The notes under the pieces were generated by a model that was given only the letters and a program-made list of their open reading frames with translations, was not told where the DNA came from and made no database searches. The translations under genes and the position numbers were made by a program. Of a stretch of 64,000 bases of DNA, positions 7,683 through 16,727 are shown piece by piece (the stretch's first letter is position 1; every line of letters begins with the position of its first letter). This DNA comes from Allobosea robiniae (GTDB taxonomy: Bacteria; Pseudomonadota; Alphaproteobacteria; Rhizobiales; Beijerinckiaceae): positions 1-64,000 of the forward strand of contig NZ_FNBZ01000010.1 of NCBI RefSeq assembly GCF_900102525.1, given 5' to 3'.

Positions 7683-9254
7683 CTACTTGGCCTTGCTGAC
7701 CTGCATCGCGACGGTGCGGTCGCTGTGCCAGGGCACGACCTTCAGGTCCGGCCGGCTCGCCCAGATGTTCTTGTAATGGTAGAGCGGCATGATCCCGACA
7801 TCGTCCATCACGACCTTGACCGCGTCCTTGATGATCGCCTCGCGCTTGGCGTCGTCGAATTCCGCGCTGGCCTTGGCGAGGGCCTCGTCCAGCTTCGGAT
7901 TGCTGTAACGACCCCAGTTCGAGGCACCGAGGCCCTTCGAGGCGTTGGCGGTCGCGAGGATCGCGGTCATCGCATAGGTGCCTTCGCCGGTGCCGTTGCC
8001 CCAGCCGATCATGCTCATCGCATATTCGTTCTTGTTGGCTGCGCCGGAATAGACCGAGAAGGGCACGACCTCGACCTGCGTCTCGACGCCGATGCGGGTC
8101 CAGAACTGCGCGATCGCCTGCGCGGTCTCGGGCGCCAGCGGATAGCGCTCGCCCGGCACATGCATGGTCAGCTTGAAGCCATCGGGATAGCCGGCCTCGG
8201 TGAGCAGGGCCTTGGCCTTGTTGGGGTCAAGGTCGATCTTGGCGCGGTCCGGATCGTAGCCGAAGCTCCCGGCCGGCATCCACTGCGATGCCACGGTCAC
8301 GCCACCGCGGGCGACGCGATCCGCGATCGCCTCGCGGTTGATCGCGATGGTGAGCGCCTTGCGGACACGGACATCGAGCAGCGGGTTCTTGTCGAGCGGC
8401 TTGCCGGCCTTGTCGCTGATGAATTTCGACGGGTTCGGGTTGAAGCTCGGCTGCATGATCAGGGCGCGCAGGCCCGGATAGGACCAGACCTTGACCTTGG
8501 GGTTCTTCTCGAGCTTCTCGATGTCGGAGAACGAGACCTTGTCGATGACGTCGACATCGCCCGAGAGCAGGGCGGCCGTGCGCGCCGCCGGGTTGGCGAT
8601 ATAGCGGTAGTTGACCTTCTCCCACTCGGGCTTGGGCCCCCAGAAGCTGTCATTGCGCTTCATCTCGATGCGGTCGCCCGGCGTGTAGCTGACGAAGGCA
8701 TAGGGGCCGTCGGTCACCATCGCCTTGCCGCTGTTGTAGTCGTCCGTCGTCGCGGTCTGGCCGACATGCTTGCTGACGACATAGATGCTGGAGATGTTGA
8801 TCGGCAGCAGCGGATCGGGCGCGCGGCTGGTGATCACCAGCGTGTGCGGGTCCTTGATCTCGACCTTGGCGACATTGCGCAGGAAGCCCTTGTAGCTCGC
8901 CACGCTGCCCGGCACGGCCTGGGCGCGCTCATAGGAGAAGGCGACGTCCTCGGCCGTGACCGGCTTGCCGTCGGTCCAGACCGCGTTCTCGCGCAGCTTG
9001 AACTCCCAGGTATTGGGCGCGAGGTTCTTCCAGGAGGCCGCGAGGTCGGGGACCACGCCGCCCTCGGTCTTCTGCGCGACGAGGCGCGACCAGAAATGCT
9101 GCGAGACCGAATGATCGCCGGCATGGTTGTTGAGCTGCGGGTCGATCGCCGAGACCGGGTCGCCGAAGGCGATGCGCAGGTCTTCCGCGTTGGCGGCGCC
9201 TGCGGCGACGATCAGTGCCGCCGAAAGGGCGAAGGTGCTCAGTCTGGTCGTCAT
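7683..9254 (-). CDS. ABC transporter substrate-binding protein, family 5 (peptide/opine type)
   Basis: 523 residues with a Sec signal peptide (about residues 1-23, cleavage after GAANA). The mature protein is a typical SBP_bac_5 protein, with the family segment GVVPDLAASWKN, then WEFKLRENAVWTDGKPVTAEDV and a YDPDRAK region. Such proteins bind di/oligopeptides, opines, nickel chelates or modified amino acids. The start overlaps the stop of the ATPase gene (ATGA), so the gene order is permease-permease-ATPase-ATPase-binding protein, the reverse of most dpp operons. Substrate unknown. Confidence 0.86.
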   Translation of the reverse strand: MTTRLSTFALSAALIVAAGAANAEDLRIAFGDPVSAIDPQLNNHAGDHSVSQHFWSRLVAQKTEGGVVPDLAASWKNLAPNTWEFKLRENAVWTDGKPVTAEDVAFSYERAQAVPGSVASYKGFLRNVAKVEIKDPHTLVITSRAPDPLLPINISSIYVVSKHVGQTATTDDYNSGKAMVTDGPYAFVSYTPGDRIEMKRNDSFWGPKPEWEKVNYRYIANPAARTAALLSGDVDVIDKVSFSDIEKLEKNPKVKVWSYPGLRALIMQPSFNPNPSKFISDKAGKPLDKNPLLDVRVRKALTIAINREAIADRVARGGVTVASQWMPAGSFGYDPDRAKIDLDPNKAKALLTEAGYPDGFKLTMHVPGERYPLAPETAQAIAQFWTRIGVETQVEVVPFSVYSGAANKNEYAMSMIGWGNGTGEGTYAMTAILATANASKGLGASNWGRYSNPKLDEALAKASAEFDDAKREAIIKDAVKVVMDDVGIMPLYHYKNIWASRPDLKVVPWHSDRTVAMQVSKAK

Positions 9255-10273
9255 GCGATCTCTCCTGTTTGCGCGCGGGCCGGGGCCGCTGCGACGTCGT
9301 TGAGGTGGCAGGCAGAACGGTGGCCCGGCACGATCTCGCGCAGGGCGGGTCTTTCGACGCGGCAGCGGTCGAAGGCGGACGGGCAGCGCGGGTGGAAATG
9401 GCAGCCGGGCGGCGGGGCGGCCGGACTCGGGATCTCGCCCTTCACCGGCGCATAGACGCGCCGCCGCTGCTTGAGATCGGGGATCTCCGCCAGCAGGCCC
9501 TGCGTATAGGGGTGGTTCGGATGGGCGAAGAACCGGGCGGCCGGCGCATCCTCGACGATGCGGCCGAGATACATGATCACGACGCGGTCGGCGATGTGCT
9601 GGACCACGCGCAGATCGTGGCTGATGAACAGATAGGTCAGGTCGAGATCGCGGCGCAGCTCCATGAACAGGTTGAGAATCTGCGCCTGGATCGAGACGTC
9701 GAGCGAGGCGACGGATTCGTCGCAGACCAGGAAACGCGGTTGCAAGGCGAGAGCCCGCGCAATCGAGATGCGCTGGCGCTGGCCACCGGAGAACTGGTGC
9801 GGGAAGCGTTGGCGATAGGCCGGGTCGAGCCCGGCCCGGCGCATCTGCGCGCAGACATACTCGTCGATCTCGGACCGCGAGGCGATGCCATGGACCAGCG
9901 GCGCCTCGCCGATCGCTTCCGCGACGCGCATGCGCGGGTTGAGGCTCGCCTGCGGATCCTGGAAGATCAGTTGCACGTCGCGATGGACCGAGCGGTCGCC
10001 CTGCGGCGAGCGCCCGAAGACCTCGACCGTGCCGCTGCTCGGCGGCAGGAGGCCTGCGGCAATGCGCCCAAGCGTCGACTTGCCTGAGCCGGATTCGCCG
10101 ACGAGCCCGACGAATTCGCCGGTCGGAATTGTCAGGTCGATGCCGTCGAGCGCGTGGATAACGGGCTGCCGCCTGGCGAGATGCAGCTTGACCGCGAGCC
10201 CGTCCGCACGGCCGAAGCGGCGGCTCAGATCGTGCGTCTCCAGCGCCGGAACGGAGGCGGGTTTCGTCGTCAT
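9251..10273 (-). CDS. Peptide-type ABC transporter ATP-binding protein (OppF/DppF type)
   Basis: 340 residues. Walker A is GESGSGKST, the signature is FSGGQRQR, Walker B is FLVCDESVASLDVS and the switch region is FISHDLRV. The C-terminal oligopeptide/dipeptide extension (about 255-330) has the cysteine spacing PGCHFHPRCPSA, which in OppF/DppF proteins binds a 4Fe-4S cluster. It overlaps genes on both sides by 4 bases. With the OppD-type ATPase just upstream it forms the heterodimeric motor. Confidence 0.88.
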   Translation of the reverse strand: MTTKPASVPALETHDLSRRFGRADGLAVKLHLARRQPVIHALDGIDLTIPTGEFVGLVGESGSGKSTLGRIAAGLLPPSSGTVEVFGRSPQGDRSVHRDVQLIFQDPQASLNPRMRVAEAIGEAPLVHGIASRSEIDEYVCAQMRRAGLDPAYRQRFPHQFSGGQRQRISIARALALQPRFLVCDESVASLDVSIQAQILNLFMELRRDLDLTYLFISHDLRVVQHIADRVVIMYLGRIVEDAPAARFFAHPNHPYTQGLLAEIPDLKQRRRVYAPVKGEIPSPAAPPPGCHFHPRCPSAFDRCRVERPALREIVPGHRSACHLNDVAAAPARAQTGEIA

Positions 10274-11259
10274 GCCGCCACCTCGGCCGATGAAGCGGGG
10301 CCGGACAGGGGATGGAAGCAGCGCAGGCGATGCGCGCCTTCGGTGAAGGCTGGCTGACGCTCGCAGGCGTCGTCGCGGCGCGAGCAGCGCGGACCGAAGG
10401 CGCAGCCCTGGGGCGGGTCGACCATGTCCGGCGTCGTGCCGGGAATCTGCACCAGCATCGAGCCCGGCGCGCTCGCCCCCGGCAGGCTGCCGATCAGCCC
10501 GGCCGTATAGGGATGGCTGGGATGGTCGAGCACGGCATCAACGCTGCCCTGCTCGACGATGCGCCCAGCATACATCACCGCGATCTCGTCGGCGATGCCG
10601 GCGATCACCGAGAGGTCATGCGTGATCCAGAGCAGGGCGGTGCCGCTTTCGCGGGTGAGCTGCTGCACCTCGGCCAGGATCTGCGCCTGGATCGAGACGT
10701 CGAGCGCGGTGGTCGGTTCGTCCGCGATGATCAGGTCGGGCTTGTTGATCAGCGCGATGGCGATGGCGACGCGCTGCCGCATGCCGCCGGAGAGCTGGTG
10801 CGGATAGGCGTCGAGCCGTGCCTCCGGGCTCGGGATGCCCATGGTGCCGAGCAGGTCGCGGGCACGGATGCGCGCCGAAGCGTCGTCGATCACCTCATGC
10901 GCCCGGATCGTCTCGATCATCTGCGTGCTGATCCGGAGCACCGGGTTCAGCGTCATCATCGGGTCCTGGAAGACCATGGCGATGCGGTTGCCGCGCAGGC
11001 AACGCATAGCCTCCTCGTCGAGCCTGGTCAGGTCCTGGCCGCGGAACAGGATCTCGCCGCCGACGACCTGGCCGGGCGGGTCGATCAGCCCCATGATCGA
11101 GAAGCCGGTGACCGACTTGCCCGAGCCGCTCTCGCCGACGAGGCCGAGCGTCTCGCCGGCCCGCAGGGTGAAGGAGACGTCGCGCACGGCGTCGAGATCG
11201 CCGCGATCGGTGCGGAAGCGGGTGCGCAGGTTGCGGAGTTCGAGCAGCGGCGCGGTCAT
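10270..11259 (-). CDS. Peptide-type ABC transporter ATP-binding protein (OppD/DppD type)
   Basis: The frame stays open much further upstream, but the start at 11259 (MTAPLLELRNLRTRF) is chosen because it overlaps the permease stop as ATGA and begins the ABC fold; it gives 329 residues, normal for DppD. Walker A is GESGSGKSV, the signature LSGGMRQR, Walker B LIIADEPTTALDVS. A C-terminal cysteine cluster (CAFGPRCSRRDDAC) matches the oligopeptide extension with its iron-sulfur site. Confidence 0.88.
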   Translation of the reverse strand: MTAPLLELRNLRTRFRTDRGDLDAVRDVSFTLRAGETLGLVGESGSGKSVTGFSIMGLIDPPGQVVGGEILFRGQDLTRLDEEAMRCLRGNRIAMVFQDPMMTLNPVLRISTQMIETIRAHEVIDDASARIRARDLLGTMGIPSPEARLDAYPHQLSGGMRQRVAIAIALINKPDLIIADEPTTALDVSIQAQILAEVQQLTRESGTALLWITHDLSVIAGIADEIAVMYAGRIVEQGSVDAVLDHPSHPYTAGLIGSLPGASAPGSMLVQIPGTTPDMVDPPQGCAFGPRCSRRDDACERQPAFTEGAHRLRCFHPLSGPASSAEVAA

Positions 11260-12158
11260 TTCAGCGCCCTCGGATCGAGCACTTCGCGCAGGCGGTCGCC
11301 GACGAGGTTGATCGCGACGATGGCCGTCAGCAGCGTCAGGCCGGGGAAGAAGCTGATCCAGTATTCGCCCGACAGCATGAACTGGAAGCCGTTGGCGATC
11401 AGCAGGCCGAGCGAGGGCTGCGTCACCGGCGCGCCGAGCCCGAGGAAGGACAGCGTCGCCTCCAGCGTGATGGCGCGCGCGACCTGAAGCGCTCCGATGA
11501 CGAGCAGTGGCGGCAGACAATTCGGCAGGACATGGCGCAAGAGGATGCGCGAGGTCGGCAGGCCGAGGCCGCGGGCGGCCTCGAAATAATCGCGCTTGCG
11601 CTCGACCAGCGCCTGGGCGCGGGCGGTGCGGGCATAATAGGCCCATTCCAGCAGCACCAGGGTCAGCACGACATTGCCGATGCCCTTGCCGAGCAGCGCC
11701 AGCATCAGGAGCGCGATCAGGATCGAGGGCAGCGACATCAGGAGGTCGACGAGCCGCATGATCAGCGCATCGATGAAGCCGCCGCTCCAGGCCGCGATCA
11801 ATCCGAGCAGGATGCCGATGATGCCGGCGAGCACGGCCGAGCCGACGCCGACGGTCAGGCTCGTCCGGAGCCCGTAGAGGATCGCCGAGAACAGGTCGCG
11901 GCCCTGGCCGTCGGTGCCGAGCAGATAGGTGATGTCGCCGGTCGACGAGACGGAGCCTGGCGTCATCCGGGCGTCGAGCACGTCGATGGCCGCGAGGTCG
12001 AACGGGTTTTGCGGCGCGATCTGCGGCGCGAACACCGCACCGATGACGAGCAGCGTCATCAGGCCGAGCCCGATCCAGGCGGAGGGCGCGCGCAGGAAGC
12101 GGCGGAGCGCGCTGCTCGACGGGCGACGGGCGGAAGCGGCGGCTGGAACCGTGGTCAT
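11256..12158 (-). CDS. Peptide-type ABC transporter permease (DppC/OppC type)
   Basis: 300 residues. The start at 12158 (MTTVPAAASA) overlaps the upstream permease stop as ATGA; a longer frame upstream is a shadow of that permease. The protein has the N-terminal OppC_N segment (RAPSAWIGLGLMTLL) followed by a periplasmic stretch with GTDGQGRDLFSAILYG, a DppC hallmark, and the coupling loop EAARGLGLPTSRILLRHVLP. About six membrane spans. Confidence 0.87.
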   Translation of the reverse strand: MTTVPAAASARRPSSSALRRFLRAPSAWIGLGLMTLLVIGAVFAPQIAPQNPFDLAAIDVLDARMTPGSVSSTGDITYLLGTDGQGRDLFSAILYGLRTSLTVGVGSAVLAGIIGILLGLIAAWSGGFIDALIMRLVDLLMSLPSILIALLMLALLGKGIGNVVLTLVLLEWAYYARTARAQALVERKRDYFEAARGLGLPTSRILLRHVLPNCLPPLLVIGALQVARAITLEATLSFLGLGAPVTQPSLGLLIANGFQFMLSGEYWISFFPGLTLLTAIVAINLVGDRLREVLDPRALK

Positions 12159-13129
12159 GCCGAGGCCTCCTCGCGGACGCGCGGATCGAGGAAGCGGTAG
12201 AGGATGTCGACGACGAGGTTGATGATGACGAAGAGCGTCACCACGACCAGCAGATAGGCCATCACCACCGGCCGATCGAGCGCGTTGATGCTGTCGAGGA
12301 TGAGCTTGCCCGAGCCCGGCCAGGCGAAGATGCTCTCGGTCACCACCGCAAAAGCGATGGTCGAGCCGAGCTCCAGCCCGAGCACCGTCACCAGCGGGAT
12401 CATGATGTTGCGCAGGATATGCATCATCACGATCCGGCCGCGGCGCAGGCCCTTGGCCCGTGCGAAGCGGACATAGTCGAGCGGCAGCACCTCGCGCACG
12501 CCGGCCCGCGTCAGGCGGATCACCAGCGAGACCTTGAACAGCGACAGGTTGATTGCCGGCAGCAACAGGTGGCGCAAGCCGTTGAGCGTCAGGAACGACC
12601 ATTCGACGCCGAAGACGCGCACGGTCTCGCCGCGCCCGCTCGCCGGCAGCCAGCCGAGCGAGACGCTGAAGGTCATGATCAGCAGGAGCCCGACCCAGAA
12701 GGTCGGCAGCGAGAAGCCGAGGATGCTGCCGGTCTGGATCAGTTTCGACAGCACGCGCTCGGGATAGAGCCCGGCATAGAGCCCGAGCGGCACGCCGATG
12801 ATGACCGCGAAGACCATCGCGGCGAAGGCAAGCTCCAGCGTCGCCGGCAGGCGCTGCAGGATCAGCGTCACCGCCGGCACGTTGTAGACGAAGCTGCGGC
12901 CGAGATCGCCCTGCAGGGCGCTGCTCGCAAAGTTGAGGTACTGCTGCCAGAGCGGCCGGTCGAGGCCGAGCCGCGCCACGAGTTCGGCCCGGTCGATCTG
13001 CGTGGCGTCCGGCGCCAGCAGGAGGTCGGCGGGGTTGCCGACGGCGTGCAGCCCGAGGAAGACCACGAGCGACATCGCGAAGATCACGAGAAGCGCCTGC
13101 GCGACGCGCTGGAGCAGCCACCCGAGCAT
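12155..13129 (-). CDS. Peptide-type ABC transporter permease (DppB/OppB type)
   Basis: 324 residues from MLGWLLQRVAQALLVIF. I place the start at 13129 rather than further upstream because it overlaps the monooxygenase stop as TGATG and gives the standard DppB N-terminus. DppB features include the first hydrophobic helix, the large periplasmic loop with LGLDRPLWQQYLNF, and the coupling loop RFARAKGLRRGRIVMMHILR. Together with the next gene it forms the membrane channel of the importer. Confidence 0.87.
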   Translation of the reverse strand: MLGWLLQRVAQALLVIFAMSLVVFLGLHAVGNPADLLLAPDATQIDRAELVARLGLDRPLWQQYLNFASSALQGDLGRSFVYNVPAVTLILQRLPATLELAFAAMVFAVIIGVPLGLYAGLYPERVLSKLIQTGSILGFSLPTFWVGLLLIMTFSVSLGWLPASGRGETVRVFGVEWSFLTLNGLRHLLLPAINLSLFKVSLVIRLTRAGVREVLPLDYVRFARAKGLRRGRIVMMHILRNIMIPLVTVLGLELGSTIAFAVVTESIFAWPGSGKLILDSINALDRPVVMAYLLVVVTLFVIINLVVDILYRFLDPRVREEASA

Positions 13130-14583
13130 CAGGCCGATACCTTCGCCGGTTCGGGCAGGATCGGTACCCATTCGTCGCCGAAGATCTCCGGCTCCGAATA
13201 CGCCTGGCCGCGCTGGAAATGCACCTCGATATCCTCGCGGAACAGGCTCGACGCGATCGCCTGCGACAATCGCTCGGCACCGTCGCTGATCGCTGGGATG
13301 TCGCCGGAGACCGTGCCGTGAGACATCATCGCCGGGTAGCAGAAGCAGTGGATGCGCTCGAGTCCGGGGCAGGTGCCGGGTACTTTCGGCTGGAACTCGA
13401 AGGCCGGGCCGAGATCGGGCATGGCGCCGAGACTTGGCTCGGCATCATCCGGCATGCCGCGATCGACCCAGTTGCGGGCGTTGGCCGCGATCTCCCTGAG
13501 GAAGGGCCGGCTGCCCCAGTCGACCTTGAAGCCTGTCGAGAAGATCATGAAGTCGAAGCGCATCGTGCCGGCGCTGGTCTCGACGACGATCTCTTCGCCC
13601 TCCATCCGGGCGGAGATCAATGCCGTGCCCTGCCGGAAGAAGGCGTTCGGATGGCGCGAGACGCGCAGCACGCTGGCGCGCGGCGGCGGCACCTGCTCGC
13701 GGGCGATATAGCTGTTGATCCGCCATTTCCAGGCATCGGGCAGATGGCGATAGCCGGCGATCGAGCCGGGATGGCCCATGCCCTTGCCGCGGTTGATGCG
13801 GGGGATGTCGCGGCGGCGGATCAGCAGGTCGACGCTGGCCGCGCCGGCTTCGAGCGCCGTGCCGGCGCTGTCCATCGCCGACGCGCCGGCCCCGATCACC
13901 GCGACGCGCTTGCCGCGGAGCTGCGCATAGTCGTTCTCATCCGAGGAATGCGCCCAGCGCTCGCGCGGCAGGCTCTCGGCGATCTCCGGCACGGTCGGGC
14001 CGCCGAGCCCGTCGCGGCCGGTCGCGAGCACGACATGGCGGGCGAGCACGCGCCGGCGGGTGCCAGCGGCGTCGATCTCCAGCGTCGCATGCTCGGGGCC
14101 GGGATGGATCATCGCGATCTCATGGCCGTTGCGGACATCGAGAGCGAGAACCTCGCGGAACCAGCGCAGATAGTCCATCCACATCAGCCGCGGGATCTTG
14201 TCGAGCGCCTCCCAGTCAGCGGCACCGAACTGCGCCTCGTACCAGGCGCGGAAGGTCAGCGAGGGGATGCCGAGCGCCGGCCCCGTCAGGGTTTTCGGCG
14301 AGCGCAGCGTCTCCATCCGCGCCGTGGTCGCCCAAGGGCCTTCGAAGCCCTGCGGCCGGCGGTCGAAATTGACGGCACGCAGGCCGATATTCTGGAACGC
14401 TGCAGCCGCGGCGAGCCCGGCCATGCCGGCGCCGATGATCGCGACATCGAGCACAGGCTCGCCATCGACGCTGCGTTCCGGCACCCAAGGGGCGGCCGGC
14501 AGGGTCAGCAGTTCGAGCTCGCGGGCGACGCAGCGGTTCAGCGCTTCCAGCCCTTCAGGTGCGGCGGCCTGGTTTGTCGTCAC
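13129..14583 (-). CDS. FAD/NAD(P)-binding flavin monooxygenase-like protein
   Basis: 484 residues from a GTG start that overlaps the LysR stop (GTGA). An N-terminal Rossmann motif AIIGAGMAGLAAAAAF (about 49-64) binds FAD, and a second motif VAVIGAGASAMDSA (about 220-233) binds NADPH, as in flavin-containing and Baeyer-Villiger-type monooxygenases. The segment FMIFSTGFKVD fits the ATG-type motif of these enzymes. No secretion signal. The gene is translationally coupled to both the regulator and the ABC permease, suggesting that the transported compound is oxygenated. The substrate is not known. Confidence 0.8.
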   Translation of the reverse strand: MTTNQAAAPEGLEALNRCVARELELLTLPAAPWVPERSVDGEPVLDVAIIGAGMAGLAAAAAFQNIGLRAVNFDRRPQGFEGPWATTARMETLRSPKTLTGPALGIPSLTFRAWYEAQFGAADWEALDKIPRLMWMDYLRWFREVLALDVRNGHEIAMIHPGPEHATLEIDAAGTRRRVLARHVVLATGRDGLGGPTVPEIAESLPRERWAHSSDENDYAQLRGKRVAVIGAGASAMDSAGTALEAGAASVDLLIRRRDIPRINRGKGMGHPGSIAGYRHLPDAWKWRINSYIAREQVPPPRASVLRVSRHPNAFFRQGTALISARMEGEEIVVETSAGTMRFDFMIFSTGFKVDWGSRPFLREIAANARNWVDRGMPDDAEPSLGAMPDLGPAFEFQPKVPGTCPGLERIHCFCYPAMMSHGTVSGDIPAISDGAERLSQAIASSLFREDIEVHFQRGQAYSEPEIFGDEWVPILPEPAKVSA

Positions 14584-15536
14584 AGCCGCGTCTCCTGTTT
14601 GGTCAGCGAGGCGAGCAGCGCCTGATGCTCTTCGGGGGGGATCAGGGCGAAATCGGCAATCCGCTTCTGCGCGCTCGCTTTGAGCGCGGCGATCAGGTCG
14701 CGGGCCTTGTCGGAGAGGGTGACGCCGCGCGCGGTGACGACGCCGAAGCAATAGGGGATCGAAGTCGCCAGCGGCAGGACACGGATGCCGGGCGTCGGAT
14801 TGCCGGTCAGCGTCAGCGGCTCGACGATGGCGATGCCGGCACCGGCCCGGATGAAGGACAGCACGTTCATGGTCGAGGTCGTGCGGATTCTCACCCGGAC
14901 ATCAACGCCGGCCGCGTGGAGCGCCGCGCGGATGCGCGCCGGAAAGCCGCGGCGCAGCGACATGCCGACGAGGTCGCGCCCGGCGAGGGCATGAAGATCG
15001 ATCGGTCCTTCGATCTGGGCGAGCGGGTCGGTCTCGGGCACGGCGAGCACGCAAGGCGCTGTGCCCAGCCATTCCAGCGAGAGGTCGCGATGCAGCAGCG
15101 GCGCGCTGGTGGCGCCGAGCTGCGCGTTGCCGGAGATCACCGCGTTCTGCACGCGATCGGGATTCTCGACCTCGATCGCGAGCCTTGGCGCATCCGCCCC
15201 GTTCCAGGCATCGGTGAGCAAGCCGAAGGCAAGCGAGGACACAGCGGATATCCGGATCGGCGGCTCGGCCTCGCCGATCACCTCGCGGGCGCGCTCCCAC
15301 AGATTGACGAAGCCGGCCAGCGCCCGCTCGACATCGTCGCGCAGCACCATGCCCTTCTGCGTCAGCACGAGCCGCTGGCCGACGCGCTCGAACAGCGGCT
15401 GGCCGAGATCGCGCTCCAGCTCCTGGATCATGCGGCTGACTGAAGGCTGGGACACACCCAGATGCTTCGCGGCAGCCGTGACGCTGCCGAGCGAGGCGAC
15501 CTGCAGATAGGCCTCGAGGATCTTGAGACGGCTCAT
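14580..15536 (-). CDS. LysR-family transcriptional regulator
   Basis: 318 residues. Residues 1-60 are the LysR winged helix (LEAYLQVASLGSVTAAAKHL then VSQPSVSRMIQELE), followed by a two-lobed ligand-binding domain of normal size. Unlike most LysR genes it is not divergent from its target: it is the third gene of a leftward operon and overlaps its neighbour by GTGA. It presumably senses a metabolite of this pathway and controls the operon promoter upstream of 16595; that control is inference. Confidence 0.88.
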   Translation of the reverse strand: MSRLKILEAYLQVASLGSVTAAAKHLGVSQPSVSRMIQELERDLGQPLFERVGQRLVLTQKGMVLRDDVERALAGFVNLWERAREVIGEAEPPIRISAVSSLAFGLLTDAWNGADAPRLAIEVENPDRVQNAVISGNAQLGATSAPLLHRDLSLEWLGTAPCVLAVPETDPLAQIEGPIDLHALAGRDLVGMSLRRGFPARIRAALHAAGVDVRVRIRTTSTMNVLSFIRAGAGIAIVEPLTLTGNPTPGIRVLPLATSIPYCFGVVTARGVTLSDKARDLIAALKASAQKRIADFALIPPEEHQALLASLTKQETRL

Positions 15537-15537
15537 C

Positions 15538-16119
15538 TCACCCGTCTTTACGGACCGGGTCGCCGAGGATGTGCATCAGCCGGTTGGCCCAGCCGAACAG
15601 GGCCGTGGACAGGATGAGGTCGACGATCTCGGCCTCGTCCAGCCCCGCTTCGCGCAAGCGGGCGGTGTCGGCCTCGGTCACGGCCGGCGGCGATTGCGAG
15701 AGCTTCACCGAATAGTCGAAGATCGCCTGGTCGCGCGGGCCGAGCCTGGCCTTCTCGCCATTGGCGAAGAGTTCATCGGTGACGGCGGTGTCCTTGCTGA
15801 GCTGGGCATGGCGCGCGGCATGCACGGCGGCGCAGTAGATGCAGCGGTTGACCACCGAGGCGCCGATTGCACCAAGCTCGCGCTCGGCCCGGCTCAGGCC
15901 GCCCGGATCGTACATGATGCCGTTGAACAGCGGCGAGCGCACGTTGAGCGTCTCCGGATCATGCGCCAGCACCAGCACGTAATCCGAGACCTTGGTGTTG
16001 GACGGCGTGACCTTCAGCGCGTCGAGCTGTTCGGGGCTCGCCTTGGCGAGGTCGACGGGTGTCACCCGCGGCTGCCAGTCCGGCACATTGCGGGTGAAGC
16101 GATGCACGACCCGGCTCAT
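15538..16119 (-). CDS. Alkylhydroperoxidase-domain (CMD/AhpD-like) protein with CxxC
   Basis: 193 residues; the start at 16119 (MSRVVHRFTRN) overlaps the preceding gene's stop by ATGA, so a longer frame is rejected. The carboxymuconolactone decarboxylase/AhpD fold carries the redox motif CIYC (Cys93, Cys96) with His100, the arrangement used for peroxidase activity. It resembles the peroxidase-related Avi_7169 subfamily, which is found next to an Avi_7170-like partner and ABC transporters; that subfamily assignment is from memory and not tested here. It is paired with the CMD protein just upstream. Confidence 0.8.
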   Translation of the reverse strand: MSRVVHRFTRNVPDWQPRVTPVDLAKASPEQLDALKVTPSNTKVSDYVLVLAHDPETLNVRSPLFNGIMYDPGGLSRAERELGAIGASVVNRCIYCAAVHAARHAQLSKDTAVTDELFANGEKARLGPRDQAIFDYSVKLSQSPPAVTEADTARLREAGLDEAEIVDLILSTALFGWANRLMHILGDPVRKDG

Positions 16120-16595
16120 GCGGAGGCTCCCTTGAGAACGGCGAGCCCGGCGAGAACGCGACACTGATAGCTCATGAAGGCGTTGAGTTCGCAGAGCCGC
16201 ACGATATCGGCCTCGGCCACGCCGGCCGCCTTGAGCCCCTCGATCTCTTCGGCCTGCACGGCGCGCGGCTGCGTCGCGACCCGGTCCATGAAGCTGATGA
16301 CGCTGCGCTCACGGGGCTCGCGCCCGGTCTCAGCGGGGTCGGCGAGACCACGCAAGGCCGGATCGGTCACGCTGCCGAGATAATGCGCGGCCAGCTCCGG
16401 CAGCGCGTTCAGGGTCGCGATCCGGGCGGCAACGGCGCGGCGCCAGCCGGAGGGAAAGCCGCCGGCATCACGCGGATCGATGACGGCGCTTTCGGCCTGC
16501 CGGCTCATCTCGAAAATGGCGCTGCGCGATTGCGCGGCGGCCGATGCGGCGGCGCCGATCCAGGGAGAGGCCTCAGGGTTGGCGGGTTGAGCCAT
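16116..16595 (-). CDS. CMD-domain protein without CxxC (Avi_7170-like)
   Basis: 159 residues from MAQPANPEAS; this ATG is preferred over one 15 bases upstream because an AAAGGG stretch lies at ribosome-binding distance. The sequence has the helical CMD/AhpD-like profile (SWRR-type segment GWRRAVAARIATLN and the late LCELNAFMSYQCRVLAGL) but no CxxC pair, so it is probably non-catalytic or acts with the next protein. It is the first gene of the leftward operon ending at 6374. Confidence 0.68.
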   Translation of the reverse strand: MAQPANPEASPWIGAAASAAAQSRSAIFEMSRQAESAVIDPRDAGGFPSGWRRAVAARIATLNALPELAAHYLGSVTDPALRGLADPAETGREPRERSVISFMDRVATQPRAVQAEEIEGLKAAGVAEADIVRLCELNAFMSYQCRVLAGLAVLKGASA

Positions 16596-16727
16596 GGCAA
16601 TCCCTTTCATGCATCAACTTCGCTGCTTGATGCTTTCTGTGAATGAAGCAGCGAATTTGCGCCCCGTCAATGAGCTTTGCCGGCGCCATGCTAAACTGGC
16701 CACCATGGGTGGTTTGCGGGGAGCCGT
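16596..16727. promoter_or_regulatory. Upstream region of the CMD/monooxygenase/ABC operon
   Basis: This 132-base spacer separates the DUF2182 stop from the first CMD gene, both leftward. It contains an inverted repeat, TTCGCTGCTT (16619-16628) and AAGCAGCGAA (16646-16655), 10-bp perfect arms 17 bases apart. It could be the operator of the operon-encoded LysR protein or a stem ending the DUF2182 transcript; no T-tract follows, which favours a regulatory site slightly. Confidence 0.4.

Noticed and set aside
7563..9455. Rightward open frame of 630 codons opposite the family-5 binding protein
   Set aside because: Antisense shadow without motifs or RBS.
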